In this document: positions 24,050 to 36,366 of the stretch, one piece after another
Layout: every line of letters begins with the position of its first letter
Position numbering within the stretch: position 1 is the first letter of the stretch
NCBI RefSeq assembly: GCF_033115175.1
Contig: NC_084842.1
Location: 33,687,549 to 33,751,548, forward strand
Source: Lepus europaeus
Taxonomy: Eukaryota > Chordata > Mammalia > Lagomorpha > Leporidae
Reading direction: 5' to 3'
DNA: 64,000 nt
Position numbers and translations under genes: made by a program
Notes under the pieces: generated by a model
Seen by the model: the letters and a program-made list of their open reading frames with translations, nothing else
Told to the model about the DNA's origin: nothing
Database searches by the model: none

Positions 24050-24380
24050 GGGGCTGGCACTGTGGCATAGCAGATGAATGTACCACCTGCAGTGCCAGCA
24101 TCCCATATGAGAACCAGTTCAAGTCCTGGCTGCTCCACTTCAATCCAACTCCCTGCTATAGCCTGGGAAAGCATTGGAAGATGGCTGAAATCCTTAGGGC
24201 CCTGCACCCATGTGGGAGACTCAGAAGAAACTTGTGGCTCTTGGCTTTGGATTGGCATAGTTCTGGCTGTTGTGGCCATTTGGGGAGTGAACCAGTGAAT
24301 GGAAGACTGCTCTCTTGCTCTTTTTGCATCTGCCTCTCTGTAACTCTGACTTTCAAATAAATAAATAAATAAATCTTTTT
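24050..24380 (+). mobile_element. CSINE, common lineage
   Basis: GGGGCTGGCACTGTGGCATA head; CTTTCAAATAAATAAATAAA tail. Duplication TAAAAAGTGTACAATAT (24033-24049) and TAAAAAGTCTACAATAT (24381-24397), one mismatch in 17. Confidence 0.95.
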
Positions 24381-24397
24381 TAAAAAGTCTACAATAT

Positions 24398-25049
24398 AAA
24401 TGAAATTATACTGTAAGATTCCTGGAGCTTATGGAAGAAATAAAACAAAGAGATTTTACTTGAATTGACAGTATCTCCCAGAAACAAGCTTTATACTTGT
24501 GTTTTGAAATGGGAGAGATAAAATAAGAAAGCATTGGAATTAAACTTTAAGGGCAATTGAAAGATAGCTATCAACAGCAATGTTAAATTCAGTGCTTGCT
24601 GTTAGCAATAAATATTAGAAACTGAGTTAAACAACTTCAATAAACAAATGGCAATTGGTGTATCTCATTGAACTCTCAGAACAATTACTGTTCTTCAGAA
24701 GAACCTCAAGCTGAGAATACAGAAGGAATATAGGAATTTCCGGGCCCTGCTTCTTTGCTGAATGCTAACTCCTGGCCCAACCTGAACTGAGTGCTGCAAT
24801 CTCTGAGATTGCTGAGCTATCATGTGCTGCCCTTCCCAAGTTGCTTTGGGAGATAACTTGATTTCACCTCTTGATTTCACCTCTGATCCAATCAGCCTGG
24901 GCTCACCATGCAGCAAGACCAACCACACATGAGCTAGAGTATACCTTCATGATGTAGAGAACAGTAAGCAGAGCCTTTTAGAAAAGCATTTCATGCGACA
25001 TGATATATTGCCTCGTCTCAAAATGTCTTCATCATAGCAAAGACAGTAC
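24398..25049. other. Unassigned stretch
   Basis: No gene or repeat recognised. A small tandem duplication of TTGATTTCACCTCT is visible at about 24859-24885. Confidence 0.4.
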
Positions 25050-25250
25050 AATTCTAGGTTCTTCCCAGATGCCACCTCATCTAGGAGGCTTTCCTATAAT
25101 CCTCTCAGCCTAATTAATATTTTTTTCTATCACCTATCTATCTATATCTATCTGTCGCATCAATCATGTCACTTGGCATGTTGCTTATGATTCATCCAAC
25201 TAAATAGAAGACCCTATATACAACAGATATTCAGTTATTTGTTGATAATA
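25050..25250 (+). repeat. L2 LINE 3' end
   Basis: TTCTTCCCAGATGCCACCTC, GAGGCTTTCCTATAATCC (L2 GAAGCCTTCCCTGACTCC), CACTTGGCATGTTGC and ACAACAGATATTCAGTTATT follow L2 order. A CTAT-rich run (25133-25160) lies inside. Confidence 0.55.
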
Positions 25251-26589
25251 AAAATAAAATTTATAGTACCATCCAAACAGCCTTGAAGTATGAGAACATG
25301 GATTTGGATACTTTTCTTAGTTCTAGCCCTGTTAGCAAGTATGACTGAATTATTTACTTCCTTTAGGTTTTTTTTTTTTTTTTAATCTTCTTAACACATA
25401 AGACCAGTTTAAGTAACTACTAATTGCCTTTGCCCTCCCAGGGTTCCCTGTTTCTGCTTCTGGTGGGAGCAGCCTTTTTTCCTTCATGAAACAAATCCTT
25501 CTGAGCTCTCAGTTTCATCTTTGGGGTAAGGCATGGTATCTGGGCTTTGAAAATCAATGAATTTCATTTTATGACACAGTGATTCGTTCCAAGAATAGCA
25601 AGAAACAATCCAAACCAATGAAAATCAATTCTGGGACATTTTCTAAAATTACAGAAGGGATGAATTAGTTATCTTTTGGCTAGATTTGAAATCAGGATGA
25701 ATCCTGAAATTTTTGTATTCCCAAATGCACAAAGCTATCCTGAGTGAAGGCATTACAGGAAAAATCGAATCTGTGAGATGGATAAAGGCTCAACCTCGAT
25801 GCCCTATTTTGAATTTCTGTCATTAAACAAGCAGCACTTGATAAAAGATTTAGCATAATCTATCACTCAATGAGCCAATTAATTTTTTTCAATCAATTTT
25901 ATCATACCTTTAAAAATTTAACATGTATAGGATATAGTTAAATACATTTTCATTTATATATATACTTAATGGTATTTCCTATGGTTAGTAAAATACAAAA
26001 AGATTTTTAGTGCCATGAATAACTAATTATGACATAACATTAAAGAATTAAGTTTAGAAGATCTTATAAATAAAGCATTTCATACATATTTTAGTAAAAA
26101 TATGTACCAGAGGGATACTCTAAAATGATGGTGAAAGAGGGTAGATTCTTTTTCTTTCCCTTATCTATGATTTTCAAAATGTATTAACATATTGTTGCAT
26201 GATTTTTCATATTGTAGAAAAATAATCACCTAAAAATACCTGATTTCAACTATTCACTCATGGTCTTTTCAATTTCATTTTGAATCTAAGAATCATTATG
26301 ATGACTTTCATAAATCTCAATAGTTTTTCAGGTAGTTAGAATTTAATATCAAAATTCAAGGACAGAAATGACAAAGTTGAGTTGTAGCCAAAAGGTACTT
26401 GTGTTTTGTAGTTGCTGTTGTTTTTACTTGTTATTTTTGGCTCTTTCCTATATTTGTGAAATAAAACAGAAACAGAATTTGGAATAGAGGCCAGGAAGAG
26501 TGTCATGCATTTTCTTGAATATGATCCATTTATTTCATCCAAATTATCAAGAACAGTTTCTGTCATATTCATGTTTTCCGGTCTATTTC
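25251..26589. other. Unassigned 1.3-kb stretch
   Basis: No transposon, gene or RNA gene recognised. AT-rich; a T17 run is at about 25370-25384. Confidence 0.4.
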
Positions 26590-27155
26590 CACAGCACTGA
26601 CCAGGAATGCTTCACTTGTTCCTAGTCAGTTTTTTCTTTCCTGTATTCTAACAGCCTCCTCTTTCTACCCATTTCATATCCAGTCTTACTAAACATATCC
26701 AACCCCTGCTTTATTTCTCCCCTTGCTTCCTTGATTTCATGACAATCCCTTGTTCTTTGATACGCCCGTGTTGAAGTTTTTCCAGTTCCCACAAATTCCT
26801 GCTATCTCCTTTTCAGAATACTTTTTCTCTCTTATGTATACCTGCCTGGTTATATTCCTATTATTATTCAGTTATCAAAGAAGATATCTTTTCCTTTAAA
26901 AAAAAAAAGCCTTCTTTTATTCTTTGATTACTGAAACGAGGTCTGTTGCCCTTATCAGAGTTTCTCTGTTTCTTGGTCTCCCTGTCGATGGCACTGACCA
27001 TCCTGCAACTGTTTTTGTACATTTTTTGTTTTTCCCATAAGAATGGGAGCCTTGGGGAGCACAGGCACCATACCCAGTCTTTCTTGTGTGTAGTCACAGC
27101 ACTTCTTACATGCATGAATTGCAGCATTTAATAAAACTTGAATGAATGGATGGAA
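26590..27155 (+). repeat. L2 LINE 3' region
   Basis: GAATGGGAGCCTTGGGGAGC (L2 ACTGTGAGCTCCTTGAGGGC), CACCATACCCAGT, GTAGTCACAGCACTTCTTAC and ATTTAATAAAACTTGAATGAATGG are in L2 order; the upstream pyrimidine-rich part matches the L2 protein 3' region loosely. Confidence 0.6.
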
Positions 27156-28794
27156 GCCACACACTTTATTTCATATGAAATTTATTGGCAGTCTGATGAT
27201 CTAGTAGTCTGCACTCTTGTTTCAGATCCATTTAATATGTATCTCTGAGTTACTTTATTCTTTACTTTAGGCCTTTCTATTTTCAGTTCTTCAAAGAGGA
27301 TGCTATTGTATGTAATTTTATTTTTACTAGAGGATACTGGAATAAGTTTTCTACTATTTTTATGAGCAAAAAGCAAGAGGAACTTTTCAAAAAGGACAAA
27401 GATAAAAGGAAAAAACAATAAAACTATATGCTCAGAGAGATCATATTTTTAGAGAATCAATATTTAATTGTTCATCATACTTCAGTAGTTTCAGAAAAGC
27501 TTATAAAATATACTTTGAACTTTAAAAATAAGACTATAGTAAATGAGCATAATTGTTAATGATTCTAATCCGTGGAACTGGATTCACAAAGAAGAATTTA
27601 TAAAAAATTATTAAATATTTTTTGTTAAAATGTTAATAACAAGGCTATTTATTAACTTTTATAGAAAACTTTGTAATGTTAAGAAACTAAAAATAAACAC
27701 AAAAGGAACAGGAAAACTCAGCCTTGGATCTCATGCATGCTTATTCATTTGATGCCCTTCAGATACCAGGGCCTGTAAATTATACAGTTAACTGTCTTGA
27801 AAATTAACAAGGGATTCATGAAAACCAGCAGAAAACAGGTGATATTAGGAACCTCTATAATGATCCAGCATTATAACAGATGCTAACTCCCCGTGAAATT
27901 GTAAACTAAAAATAGGAAAGACAAAATAACCTTGAAAGAGTTTAAAGAAAATGGGCTATCTTCAGACTCTGTAATTACAGATGCACAAAACTACTTTCAT
28001 TTTAACTCTGTTAGTTTATTTACATTGGATTCATTCTCTACACTGTACACATTATTTTAAAACTTTATGTGAGATATTTTGACAGAATCTACAGAATAAT
28101 GTCTGTGTTTTGGAGCAAGAAAGATGTACAACTGGTGAGATTTTATAAAACTATTTCACTTAGCATTTCTTTTTCAAACAACTTTTAGAAAATAATAATA
28201 AATTCCACTTTGGGTGGAACTTTGGGTGAGCAGTTATGAGGTTAGCTGAGACAATCAAATGATCTATAATTGAGTCATGACCCTATATACTCTTGCTTCA
28301 CTGGAGGAAGCAAAACAAGTCTGAGATCAATATTTACACATAGAGAAAATTTCCTAAATATTTGGGGTTTTTTGTGCAAGAGTTGATTTGACCACACAAT
28401 GCATTTCTCATGTTCTGCAATCCTAAAAGCAAAATATATGAATCCCCAGATAATTTCATAGGAACACATTGAGTTAAAAACACTATTTAATTGTCTCATT
28501 TTTTATTGTACAGACTTCATAGTATATTCATTGTTAATAAATGAATAGGTCAATTTCTGTTTATCATGGACACTCAACAAGATGGTGAGTAAAACCCAGA
28601 GGAAGGTCTGATAAGACAATATCTATAACAGCTGGCCAGAAAACCATGCATTTTGAAATCCACCATATTTATAGTCAAAAATAAATCACTGTTAACTGAA
28701 ATACAGAGTTGCTTTCAAATTTATTGTTTTTAGAAATTCAGACCATCTAATAATGGCTATGTTAGAAGCCAAACTTAGTCATATTGTACACCTT
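27156..28794. other. Unassigned 1.6-kb stretch
   Basis: No recognised repeat, gene or RNA gene. AT-rich with scattered short frames only. Confidence 0.4.
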
Positions 28795-28896
28795 GATGAT
28801 TCAGTTAACAAATATTCCTAAGCTAGTATTATGTGTTAGATACTATGCTAGAAATAGAAATACATGACAACTTTTGATCTTAAGAAATGAGTGTTT
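28795..28896 (-). repeat. L2 LINE 3' end fragment
   Basis: TTCAGTTAACAAATATTCCT, TATTATGTGTTAGATACTATGC and AAATACATGACAAC read as the reverse complement of the L2 3' terminus. The U2 retropseudogene was inserted at its right edge. Confidence 0.6.
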
Positions 28897-28910
28897 TAGT
28901 TAGATGTAAA

Positions 28911-28943
28911 ATCACTTCTTGGCCTTTTGGCTAAGGTCAAGTA
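28911..28943 (+). pseudogene. Truncated U2 snRNA retropseudogene (first ~33 nt)
   Basis: ATCACTTCTTGGCCTTTTGG followed by CTAAGGTCAAGTA matches the 5' end of U2 snRNA from nucleotide 1, with four substitutions (positions 4, 10, 26 and 33). A perfect 15-bp duplication TAGTTAGATGTAAAA flanks it (28897-28911 and 28944-28958, sharing one base). There is no poly-A tail and no U2 promoter upstream. U2 makes part of the spliceosome; this fragment ends at the branch-point recognition segment and has no Sm site, so it cannot be functional. TAGT at the junction is also U2 nucleotides 34-37, so the break lies in 4 bases of shared sequence. Confidence 0.9.
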
Positions 28944-28958
28944 TAGTTAGATGTAAAA

Positions 28959-30721
28959 GAAGCACACAAAAGCTAAATATGTTTTGAGAATAACATTAAT
29001 AAATACAGCAACTTTGACTTTTCCTGTTATAAATAGTGCAAACATAACCCACCTTTGTTGAAATAATAAAACTGACTTATTTAATCATATAATCAGAGGG
29101 ATGCTAAGCTTACAGCTGTCATAGCTTAATGACAAAACTCAAGATGTTATCTCTTCCTTTCTTAATGTTATACCTTTCATTTTCTTCCTAAGGAAGTCTT
29201 CCTATATGGGAGTAAAGTGACTCAAATAATGTGTCTGTCTCATTTATATAGCATATCATGCAAAAGGAGAAAGTGCAATGGTTTTCATTCATTGTGCCAG
29301 AAGAGGGAAGAACCTTCTTGTCCAGAAAACATCATTGTGAATTAACTCAAGCTTATTTCTGCACCAATCACTTTGCCTAGAGTCATACTATGCAATATTG
29401 ACTTAATTGTGGGTTTCTTGAATTTAGCACTTTAGTAAAAGGTTGAAATCAACCTAAAGTTAGCAATAGGTGGAAATGTTTGTGCCATTCTATCCCTAAC
29501 CATGCAAAGATGTGGTGAAAAGGAATTACAATTGATCTTCTTTTGGTTTCCTCATATTTCCCTCTCCCTACACACTTTCTCTTATGCATAATATTCAAAA
29601 ACTCTAATAACTATAGGAAAACACTGAACCTCACTCAAGAGAGATACTAGAAAGTCCTATTTGCTGCATTATATCCCATATTCAAGATCTCTATGATGTG
29701 TTCTCATTGAGCTGGATGTAACTCTGTACAGCCCATTGATCTATGCCTAAAAGATATCTTTACCTCTTCAAATTTTCAAATGCATTATTATAGAGAAACA
29801 ATATAATAATATAAATGAACATTCTCATTTCTAAAATATATGTAATTGTCCAAGTTCCACAGTACAAAATCTAGGCTGCTGTTCCTAAAAGGCTGAGGTT
29901 CCCTATCCTTCACAGGGAGTCAGTCTCTCCAGAGGCAGCTTTTTAGGGAGCTCTCCCCTTTCATTGTCTTATAAGGCCACATTGGGAGCCAATTTCCTTT
30001 CAAGGCAGGTAACATTTTAGAAGTCCAGTGGAGAAAGTTCTGGAGTTTGAGACTGGTCAGGGGAATGAGGAAATTTTGAACAATGAAATGAAGAAACTGA
30101 CTGATTTCCATCAAGTTTGAAATTTCTTCTGTAATACAGTTCACTTAAAATGGTGATCAGCTGTGATCAATTTGCTTCTGGTACAGACTAGTATGTACAG
30201 CCACAGAATGAGTTCATTCCCAGTCTCTGAGCCTGTGAATTTCTGTCTCCTTGTAGTAACTGGCATCTGCATGTAATTCATTTCTACTGTCTCTATCAAG
30301 AAACTAACTGTATGCTGAAATCTGACTCAGAAAGTGGACAAATAGCCTCTGGTGAAGAATTAGTGGTACTGTTCCATGTGTTCCCATGCTTTATCCCAGA
30401 ACAACTGCAGGGTGAGATTGATTTACATTATTACCAGTGAAATTATGCTTAATAAAGGTACCTCAGAGAAATCGGATATCAGCTCTACCCCCTCCCCCAC
30501 ACCAATTAATTTTTTGTGAGACTCTAACGTTATGGTCCGTGCTAACACTTAACTTATTTGGCTTCTGTGATTCTGCTAGATTTAAAATTAAAAATATTTT
30601 AGCTAGCATAGATTGCTCTTTGCAAGCAGAAGATACCTGGTTTACAAGGGTAGTGTACTTTTCCCCCTTTGTACCTTCATATTTTACATGTTTTAAATTA
30701 ATCCTCTACCCCTTGTATTTT
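28959..30721. other. Unassigned 1.8-kb stretch
   Basis: No gene, RNA gene or repeat recognised. Plus frame at 30437-30742 (101 codons) has no domain and runs into a SINE tail. Confidence 0.4.
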
Positions 30722-31018
30722 AAAATATTTATTTATTTATGAGAGAGAGAGAGGGAGAGAGAATTCTACCTGCTGATTCACTTGCCAGTTGATCACATGG
30801 CTATGCCTATGCCTGGACCTGGTGAAGTCAGGAACTGGGAACTCAGTTTAGGTCTCCTACATGGATGGTAGAGATACAACTAATTGAACCAGCATCCATT
30901 CACTCGTGGCATGCATATTAACAGGAAGCTGGAATTGAGAGCAGAGCTGGGACTTGAATCTGGGTACTCTGATATGAAATGTGGACAACCCTACCTATGT
31001 CTTAAGCAAATGTCCAAC
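30722..31018 (-). mobile_element. CSINE, old diverged lineage
   Basis: AAAATATTTATTTATTTATGAG then GA tract, CTACCTGCTGATTCACTTGC, CATATTAACAGGAAGCTGGA (reverse of the CAGCTTCCTGC...GTGCA motif) and GGGACTTGAATCTGGGTAC. Head side ends near AGCAAATGTCCAACC. Confidence 0.85.
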
Positions 31019-31137
31019 CTTTCTTTCAGTATTTTTTTTTCTAAGAGTTTAAAGAACTAACACTCCAAAATTTTCTCAATATTGTAGCTAAAATACATGG
31101 CCTAGTCTTGCTATCATATGGGCCATAGTTCAACTAT

Positions 31138-31466
31138 TGTTATGGCTTGAATGTCCCTCCAAAATGCAAGTTGAAAGTTGCCATTGTAACTGCAGTAAGA
31201 TGTGATTGGTTAATGTTGTTATCAAGAAAGTGGGTCAGTTTTAAAAAGGCTGAGCTAGTCTTGATTTCACTCCCTCTCTTGTACACTCCCAACATGTGAT
31301 GCCTTCTGCCATGTTGTGAAACAGGAAGAAGGACCTTACAAGATGAAGCCCCCCAATCTTGAACTTCTGAGCCTACAGATCTATGAACCTCATAAACCTC
31401 TATTGTTTATACTTTACTCAGTCTGTCAGATTCTGTTGTAATAGTAGAAAATGGGATAGTATGCCA
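31138..31466 (+). mobile_element. Solo LTR of ERVL-MaLR type (MST/MLT1-like)
   Basis: Begins TGTTATGGCTTGAATGTCCC and ends GAAAATGGGATAGTATGCCA, so it has TG...CA termini. Internal landmarks follow the MaLR LTR order: TTCTGCCATGTTGTGAAACAG, AGGACCTTACAAGATG, CAATCTTGAACTTCTGAGCC, then CTCTATTGTTTATACTTTAC. No target duplication is clear. Long inactive and non-coding. Confidence 0.75.
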
Positions 31467-32249
31467 ATGTCTGTTTTTCTTCCAGATAATAAAGACTAGT
31501 GGCTAGTTCACTCTCACCTACCTCTTAAAGCAAAGCAAATCTTCACCTTAGGGTCTGTTACATGGAATATGCTAGTCAAGTATAATTGTCCTATTTTTAA
31601 CCTCATACCTGTGCATTTCAGACCTTTTCTTGGGAAAGAGAGAACATAACAAAAATATGTTTCAACACTGAAATTTAGAGAGAAACCTATACAGGTTTGT
31701 ATACAAGATATTCAGTATAAGACAGAGATAAGTGACTGAACACATTCCTATTGTCAATCATTACCCTTGATAAAATTTTTCTAAACTGGACAAGTGATGA
31801 ATGGAGGTGGGACTCAAAAAGTGAGTAGCCGTTTGGATGTGGTATCCCTTTCGCTAATATTTTTGTGTTTAGAATGTCTTAAAATAGAGAGATCCTATGC
31901 TCATTTTAATTGAAATTAACTGAAGAACAACAAAATTTCAGTGTGAAAAGGGTTTGGAACATTTAGGCTGCTGAACCTGAGAAAGATGCATAGAATTCCA
32001 AGTGTCCCAGTGGAACTGAACCTCTAATGTTCCCAAATTGACATTAAATAGTAGGGAATTATACAGGCTTAGTAACAGATAAGACAAATGAGAGGTCAGA
32101 AATTTATAGTTTGTACAAATGATTACTCAAATCAGATAAATTCCCTTGTAAAACACATGAAATCTTGGATTGGGGAAAAAAAAATCTTTGGGAGGGGAGG
32201 GAAATATCATTTGACTAAGGTTAAGATTTTAACTGTTTACCTGAATACT
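31467..32249. other. Unassigned stretch
   Basis: No gene or repeat recognised. Confidence 0.4.
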
Positions 32250-32264
32250 ATCTTTTTTTTTAAA

Positions 32265-32578
32265 GATTCTTTTTTTTTTTTTTTGAAAGTCAGAGTTACA
32301 CAGAGAGAGAAGGAGAGGCAAAGAGAGAGAGGGGTCTTCTATCTGCTGGTTCACTCACCAGTTGGCCACAACAGCTGGAGCTTTGCCGATCCAAAGCCAG
32401 GAGCCAGGAGCTTCCTCCAGGTCTCCCATGCGGGTGCAGGGTCCCAAGGACTTGGGCCATCTTCTGCTGCTTTCCCAGGCTATAGCAGAGAGCTGGATCA
32501 GAAATGGAGCAGCCGGGACTTGAACCAGCTCCCATATGGGATACCAGCACTGCAGGCAGTGGCTTTACCCACTAGGCC
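32265..32578 (-). mobile_element. CSINE, common lineage
   Basis: Reverse copy; TTTGAAAGTCAGAGTTACAC tail side, CAGTGGCTTTACCCACTAGG head side (slightly 5'-truncated). Duplication CCTGAATACTATCTT (32250-32264) and CCTGAATAATATCTT (32579-32593). The 169-codon frame at 32088-32597 is mostly SINE. Confidence 0.95.
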
Positions 32579-32593
32579 CCTGAATAATATCTT

Positions 32594-33029
32594 ATAACCT
32601 GATGTTACCAAGTTAAAATTCATGAGCGCTCACTTTGTGATTAGAAATCTATACCTGTTATAAACATTGAGGTGAGAAAAAGGATTGGAGTTGCAAGTTA
32701 AGGTGTGCTTAATAGATAGCAAATGAACTAACACAGTTGAAACAGAGTACCTTATGTTAAAATATAAGAGGAATTATGATGAAAAAGCAGACTCTAACCA
32801 GGACAAATCCTTAATCAGTTTCAAAAAGCCTTTGGTCTGGATGGAATGAATCAGGATATTTGTGTGTTCAACAAGAGATTAATCTATTAACCATAGACAT
32901 GAAGAATAAATGAGTACTTAATAGTGAGAACATCATTGTCAAGTAAAGCTTCCAACTGGTCAAGTTTCTCATGTATGATATTTGTGATGAGAAAAAGCAG
33001 CTTGTTATTCATTCATATTTATGGAACAA
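32594..33029. other. Unassigned stretch
   Basis: Nothing recognised. Confidence 0.4.
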
Positions 33030-33190
33030 CTATTACAGTTTATTCTACAGGTAAACAAACTACAGCTCAGAGAAAGTTGGAGCAAATAAGGTCATTCACC
33101 CAGAATCCCGTGACTGGTAGAAGGAAATGCTGGAAGTTGAAGCTATAATTTTTAGATATCAAGTTAAATATTCTTTCCATTATAACTAAA
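33030..33190 (+). repeat. MIR SINE
   Basis: TACAGGTAAACAAACTACAGCTCAGAGAAAG, AGGTCATTCACCCAGAATCC, TGACTGGTAGAAGGAAATGC and TATTCTTTCCATTATAAC reproduce the MIR order (GAGGAAACTGAGGCTCAGAG, AGGTCACACAGC, GTAAGTGGCAGAGC, CTCTTTCCACTAC). Confidence 0.75.
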
Positions 33191-34499
33191 GGCATACCTT
33201 ACTCTGAGTCCCAGCATGCCTGTAACCTCAGGGTCACAATTTGGGTCTAATTAAAGGTGTCTAATGTGTGATTTTTGGAACCCAGTATTTCCTCCAAAGT
33301 AGATCTCTGTTAGGTTGCCCCTCTTCTGTTGCTCAGTTTCCCATGATTAGGTTGATGACTACCATGTCAGACCTGTCAGTGACTGCTGTTATTGCAGTGT
33401 CTCCAGTGATTACTATTATTTTCATCTCTATTGCAATATCCTTAATATCCTTTCTCTTGGCACTGAAGTTCCCTCCAGTATCTTCTCCCCAATACTTCCA
33501 CCTTTTGCCTCCTAGAACTCCAAGGTAATCCCATCGCAAATAAACTTCCTAACATCCTTACTTTCACAACTGAACACATTCTTCAGTGGCACCAAAAGGA
33601 ACATGTCTGATTCTGAGGATTCAGTTTCCTCTCCAGTCTTTACAAATTTTCACCATGCGTTCCTCAGCCTACCTCAAGTCTCAGGCACCAGGTGATATGC
33701 TTAGAACGCTATGTGTGCTTAACATTTTTCTCTTCAGTGCAGATTTTAACCATTATTAATCCTGTTTCCAGATTAAGAAAAAGCACATGAAAAACTTTCA
33801 ATCTCCACTCTCTAAAATATGCTTGTCTCCAATTCAGATATGTATTATAATGTTTTACTTCATCTTATAATTTCCATCTACTGGTTTTCCTTTAATTTTG
33901 CTCAGTTACAGAAAACTTAGGTCCCTGTAATAGCCAAAATATTTCAGTGCGTTTTATCAGGATTTAGTGTGTTTTATTGGCTAGCTGTCAACAATTCTTC
34001 CTGTGGAAGTACCCTGACCCTTGTCATCACCAAGTTCCAATTTTTTTTATTCTTAATTCTTTCTACATGCTTACTGAGATTTCCATTCCTTTGGCTTTTC
34101 TACTATTTCTATTTTTTTCTCACCTCCTATCTTTACTTCTTCTCCTCTCTATTCTATACCCCCCATGAGCCATTACTTCCTTATTCTTTTGTCAGACTCT
34201 TGACCCCCATGCTCATTTGTCTTTTGTCACACCTGTCAGGATATACCCCTGTTCCACATAGCATTACTTGCTCAATGCAGAAAAACTTGGAATGCATTTC
34301 TACTTTCTTTCTTGACCTGCGGACACAAAAGTAGTTTCAAAGACCTATAGAATCCAGTTCTTTGATATCCGGGGATAGATCCACTTCTGTCTCTTGCCAC
34401 TAAGGTTCAGAACTCATTGTCTTCCATCTACATTACTAAAAATAACTTTTAACCAGCCAACTCAGTTCTCATCTTGTCTCTGATACTTTTTTTTCACAT
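33191..34499. other. Unassigned stretch, pyrimidine-rich
   Basis: 33970-34330 is pyrimidine-rich and gives an apparently hydrophobic 121-codon frame, which reflects base composition. The 86-codon frame at 33268-33528 is also hydrophobic but has no start context or homology I recognise. Possibly old L2 in part. Confidence 0.35.
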
Positions 34500-34770
34500 T
34501 GCAATGCAAGTTGTCTTTCTAAAATACGGATTTTATTGTTTCTGCTTAAAGCTGTCTTTAGTTTCCTAGTTCCCTGAAGAAAACGCTTCAGTTTGCCCCT
34601 GTAGAATGTAAGGTGATTAGTGAAATTGTCTTTGCCAATTTGTAATCTTCATCATTATATCAGTTTATACTGTACCAAAGCCAAACTGGCATGCTTCTTT
34701 TCTGTTAATTTACTCTGATCTGTCTCACACCATGCCTTTTGCATGCCTTGGTTTAAAGAGAGAATAGATG
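34500..34770 (+). repeat. Probable L2 LINE fragment
   Basis: TGTCTTTCTAAAATACGGAT, TTTCTGCTTAAAGCTGTCTTTAG and CCATGCCTTTTGCATGCC resemble the L2 series (TTTCTAAAACACAGATC, CCTGCTTAAAACCCTTCAATGG, CATGCCTTTGCACATGC). Confidence 0.5.
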
Positions 34771-34829
34771 TTGGCTCAGTTAGAATGATCTTAGGATGTA
34801 TTACTGCCATTTATTAATTAGCCTCTTTT

Positions 34830-34990
34830 AAAATCATTTTATTTCAGAATAGCTTTAAATTTACAAAATTAAAATTGTGAGGAAGTAATGCCAAGAGTTG
34901 CCATATATTCCTTACACCATTATTAACATCATATTGTATCTTTATCATAATTAATGAACGACATCTGGCTTCCTCTGTTTTCTAATCTAA
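34830..34990 (-). mobile_element. Old L1M 3'UTR fragment
   Basis: CATTTTATTTCAGAATAGCTTTAAATTTAC, GTTGCCATATATTCCTTACACC and ATTAACATCATATTGTATC match the widespread mammalian L1M 3' region seen in reverse. Confidence 0.55.
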
Positions 34991-36271
34991 ACTCCTTTTA
35001 TCTTTCCTACCCACCCCTACCAGCTTCTGTTGTCAACATTCTGTGTAGCCCCCTTTTTTGTAAATAAACAAGGAAGAGAATGGATGAATGATGGCAAAAG
35101 GAATATAGATAGAATGAAAAGTAAAAAGAAAGCTAATATAAATAAAAGATTTTAAAAACCAATTCACATTTTTTACTGTAAAATTCCACAATGTTTTATA
35201 GTTTAACTCATCTCCAAATATCATTACTGTAACAAATTTTAATACCAGAAGTAAACATACTTTCAGGAAATAAAGAAGAAAAGAGAAACAATCAAATGAA
35301 CTATTGGGCTAAATTTTGAAAGGTGCAAATTGCTCTTCTGCAGCTGTACAGTCTTCTTTAGGTGAGTTCTTCCCTGGCAGGTACTTGCTTGGCATATTGT
35401 AACACAAAGGAGTTATCAGTGGAGAGCTCTAAACGGGGTTGGTTCTCACTCAACAGAAACGGAGAAATTAAAATTACATAAATCTTACTCATCAAGAGAC
35501 AAATAATGAGAATGAAACTTTAGATGAAAAGGCTGCAACTCCTTATAGGGTAGTATAAATTATAAGATAAAGAAGGGTCTCTAATCCTGAAATGAAAAGC
35601 AAATATTGCTTTGGTCTCCCACCTATTAAGTGTGGTATTTACTTTAATTCTAATTAAATACCTTTTATCAAAATTGCCCTTTCAAATTCATGTAACTTAT
35701 TTAAAGTACCTAATATAAGGTCTGGCAAATAGAAGCATTTGATACTCATTATCTATTATGGGTAGTGGTGTTGATACTAATAGGATATTTATTTTCAGTT
35801 AATTAGAAAAGAAACCACCAAAACATCTGATTTGAAGCAGACTTAGAAAACAATATGAAGATCCAAGGGAAAACATAGTAAGAAATGGAAAAATAAGAAT
35901 GATTAGGTAAGTGCAAGTTAGGAAGAATAAATATGAGATTTGAGCTTTCATTCTCGCATGAACTATAAATGAGGCATGATTCATGAGAAACCCAGAATTC
36001 TTTAAAGGTTAAGGTTAGAATGAACAGTTTATTCTATTATGGCTCAACATTAATTATGAATGACTAGAGATACAGGAGAGAGACAGAAAGACAAGAACCT
36101 TTTGCAAATATACAATCAGAAGCAGTGTTACAAAAAGTAAAACATTCAGGTAAGTATAACATAGTTATACTCTGTTCTGGTATAACTGCAACTGGGAAAG
36201 TGAGTCTAGTTTTTTGACATTGCATTTTAAGGAGAATTTCAACAAACAAAAATGAATAGAGGTTAAAATGG
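34991..36271. other. Unassigned stretch
   Basis: No recognised gene or repeat up to the L1 insertion at 36281. Confidence 0.4.
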
Positions 36272-36280
36272 AGTTATGGA

Positions 36281-36366
36281 GTGGGAATAAGAGAGGGAAG
36301 AGATGTAGTTTGGGACATGCTCAATCGGACTTGCCCCAAACGGTAGAGTTAGAAACGTGCCTGGGG
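36281..36366 (+). mobile_element. L1 3'UTR, left piece separated by inversion
   Basis: GGGAATAAGAGAGGGAAGAG, then TTTGGGACATGCTCAATCGG and TTGCCCCAAACGGTAGAGTTAG are L1 3'UTR in plus orientation; the same block appears in reverse at 41790-41870. Its continuation toward the 3' end is not next to it but lies at 37328-38118 in the opposite orientation. The 9-bp duplication AGTTATGGA at 36272-36280 has its partner (as TCCATAACT) at 37319-37327. Confidence 0.85.

Noticed and set aside
28911..28943. Functional U2 snRNA gene
   Set aside because: Only the first 33 of about 190 nucleotides are present and no snRNA promoter element is seen upstream.
33268..34334. Hydrophobic frames of 86 and 121 codons suggestive of membrane proteins
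   Set aside because: They arise from T/C-rich DNA, which always decodes to Leu/Phe/Ser; there is no start context or recognised family.
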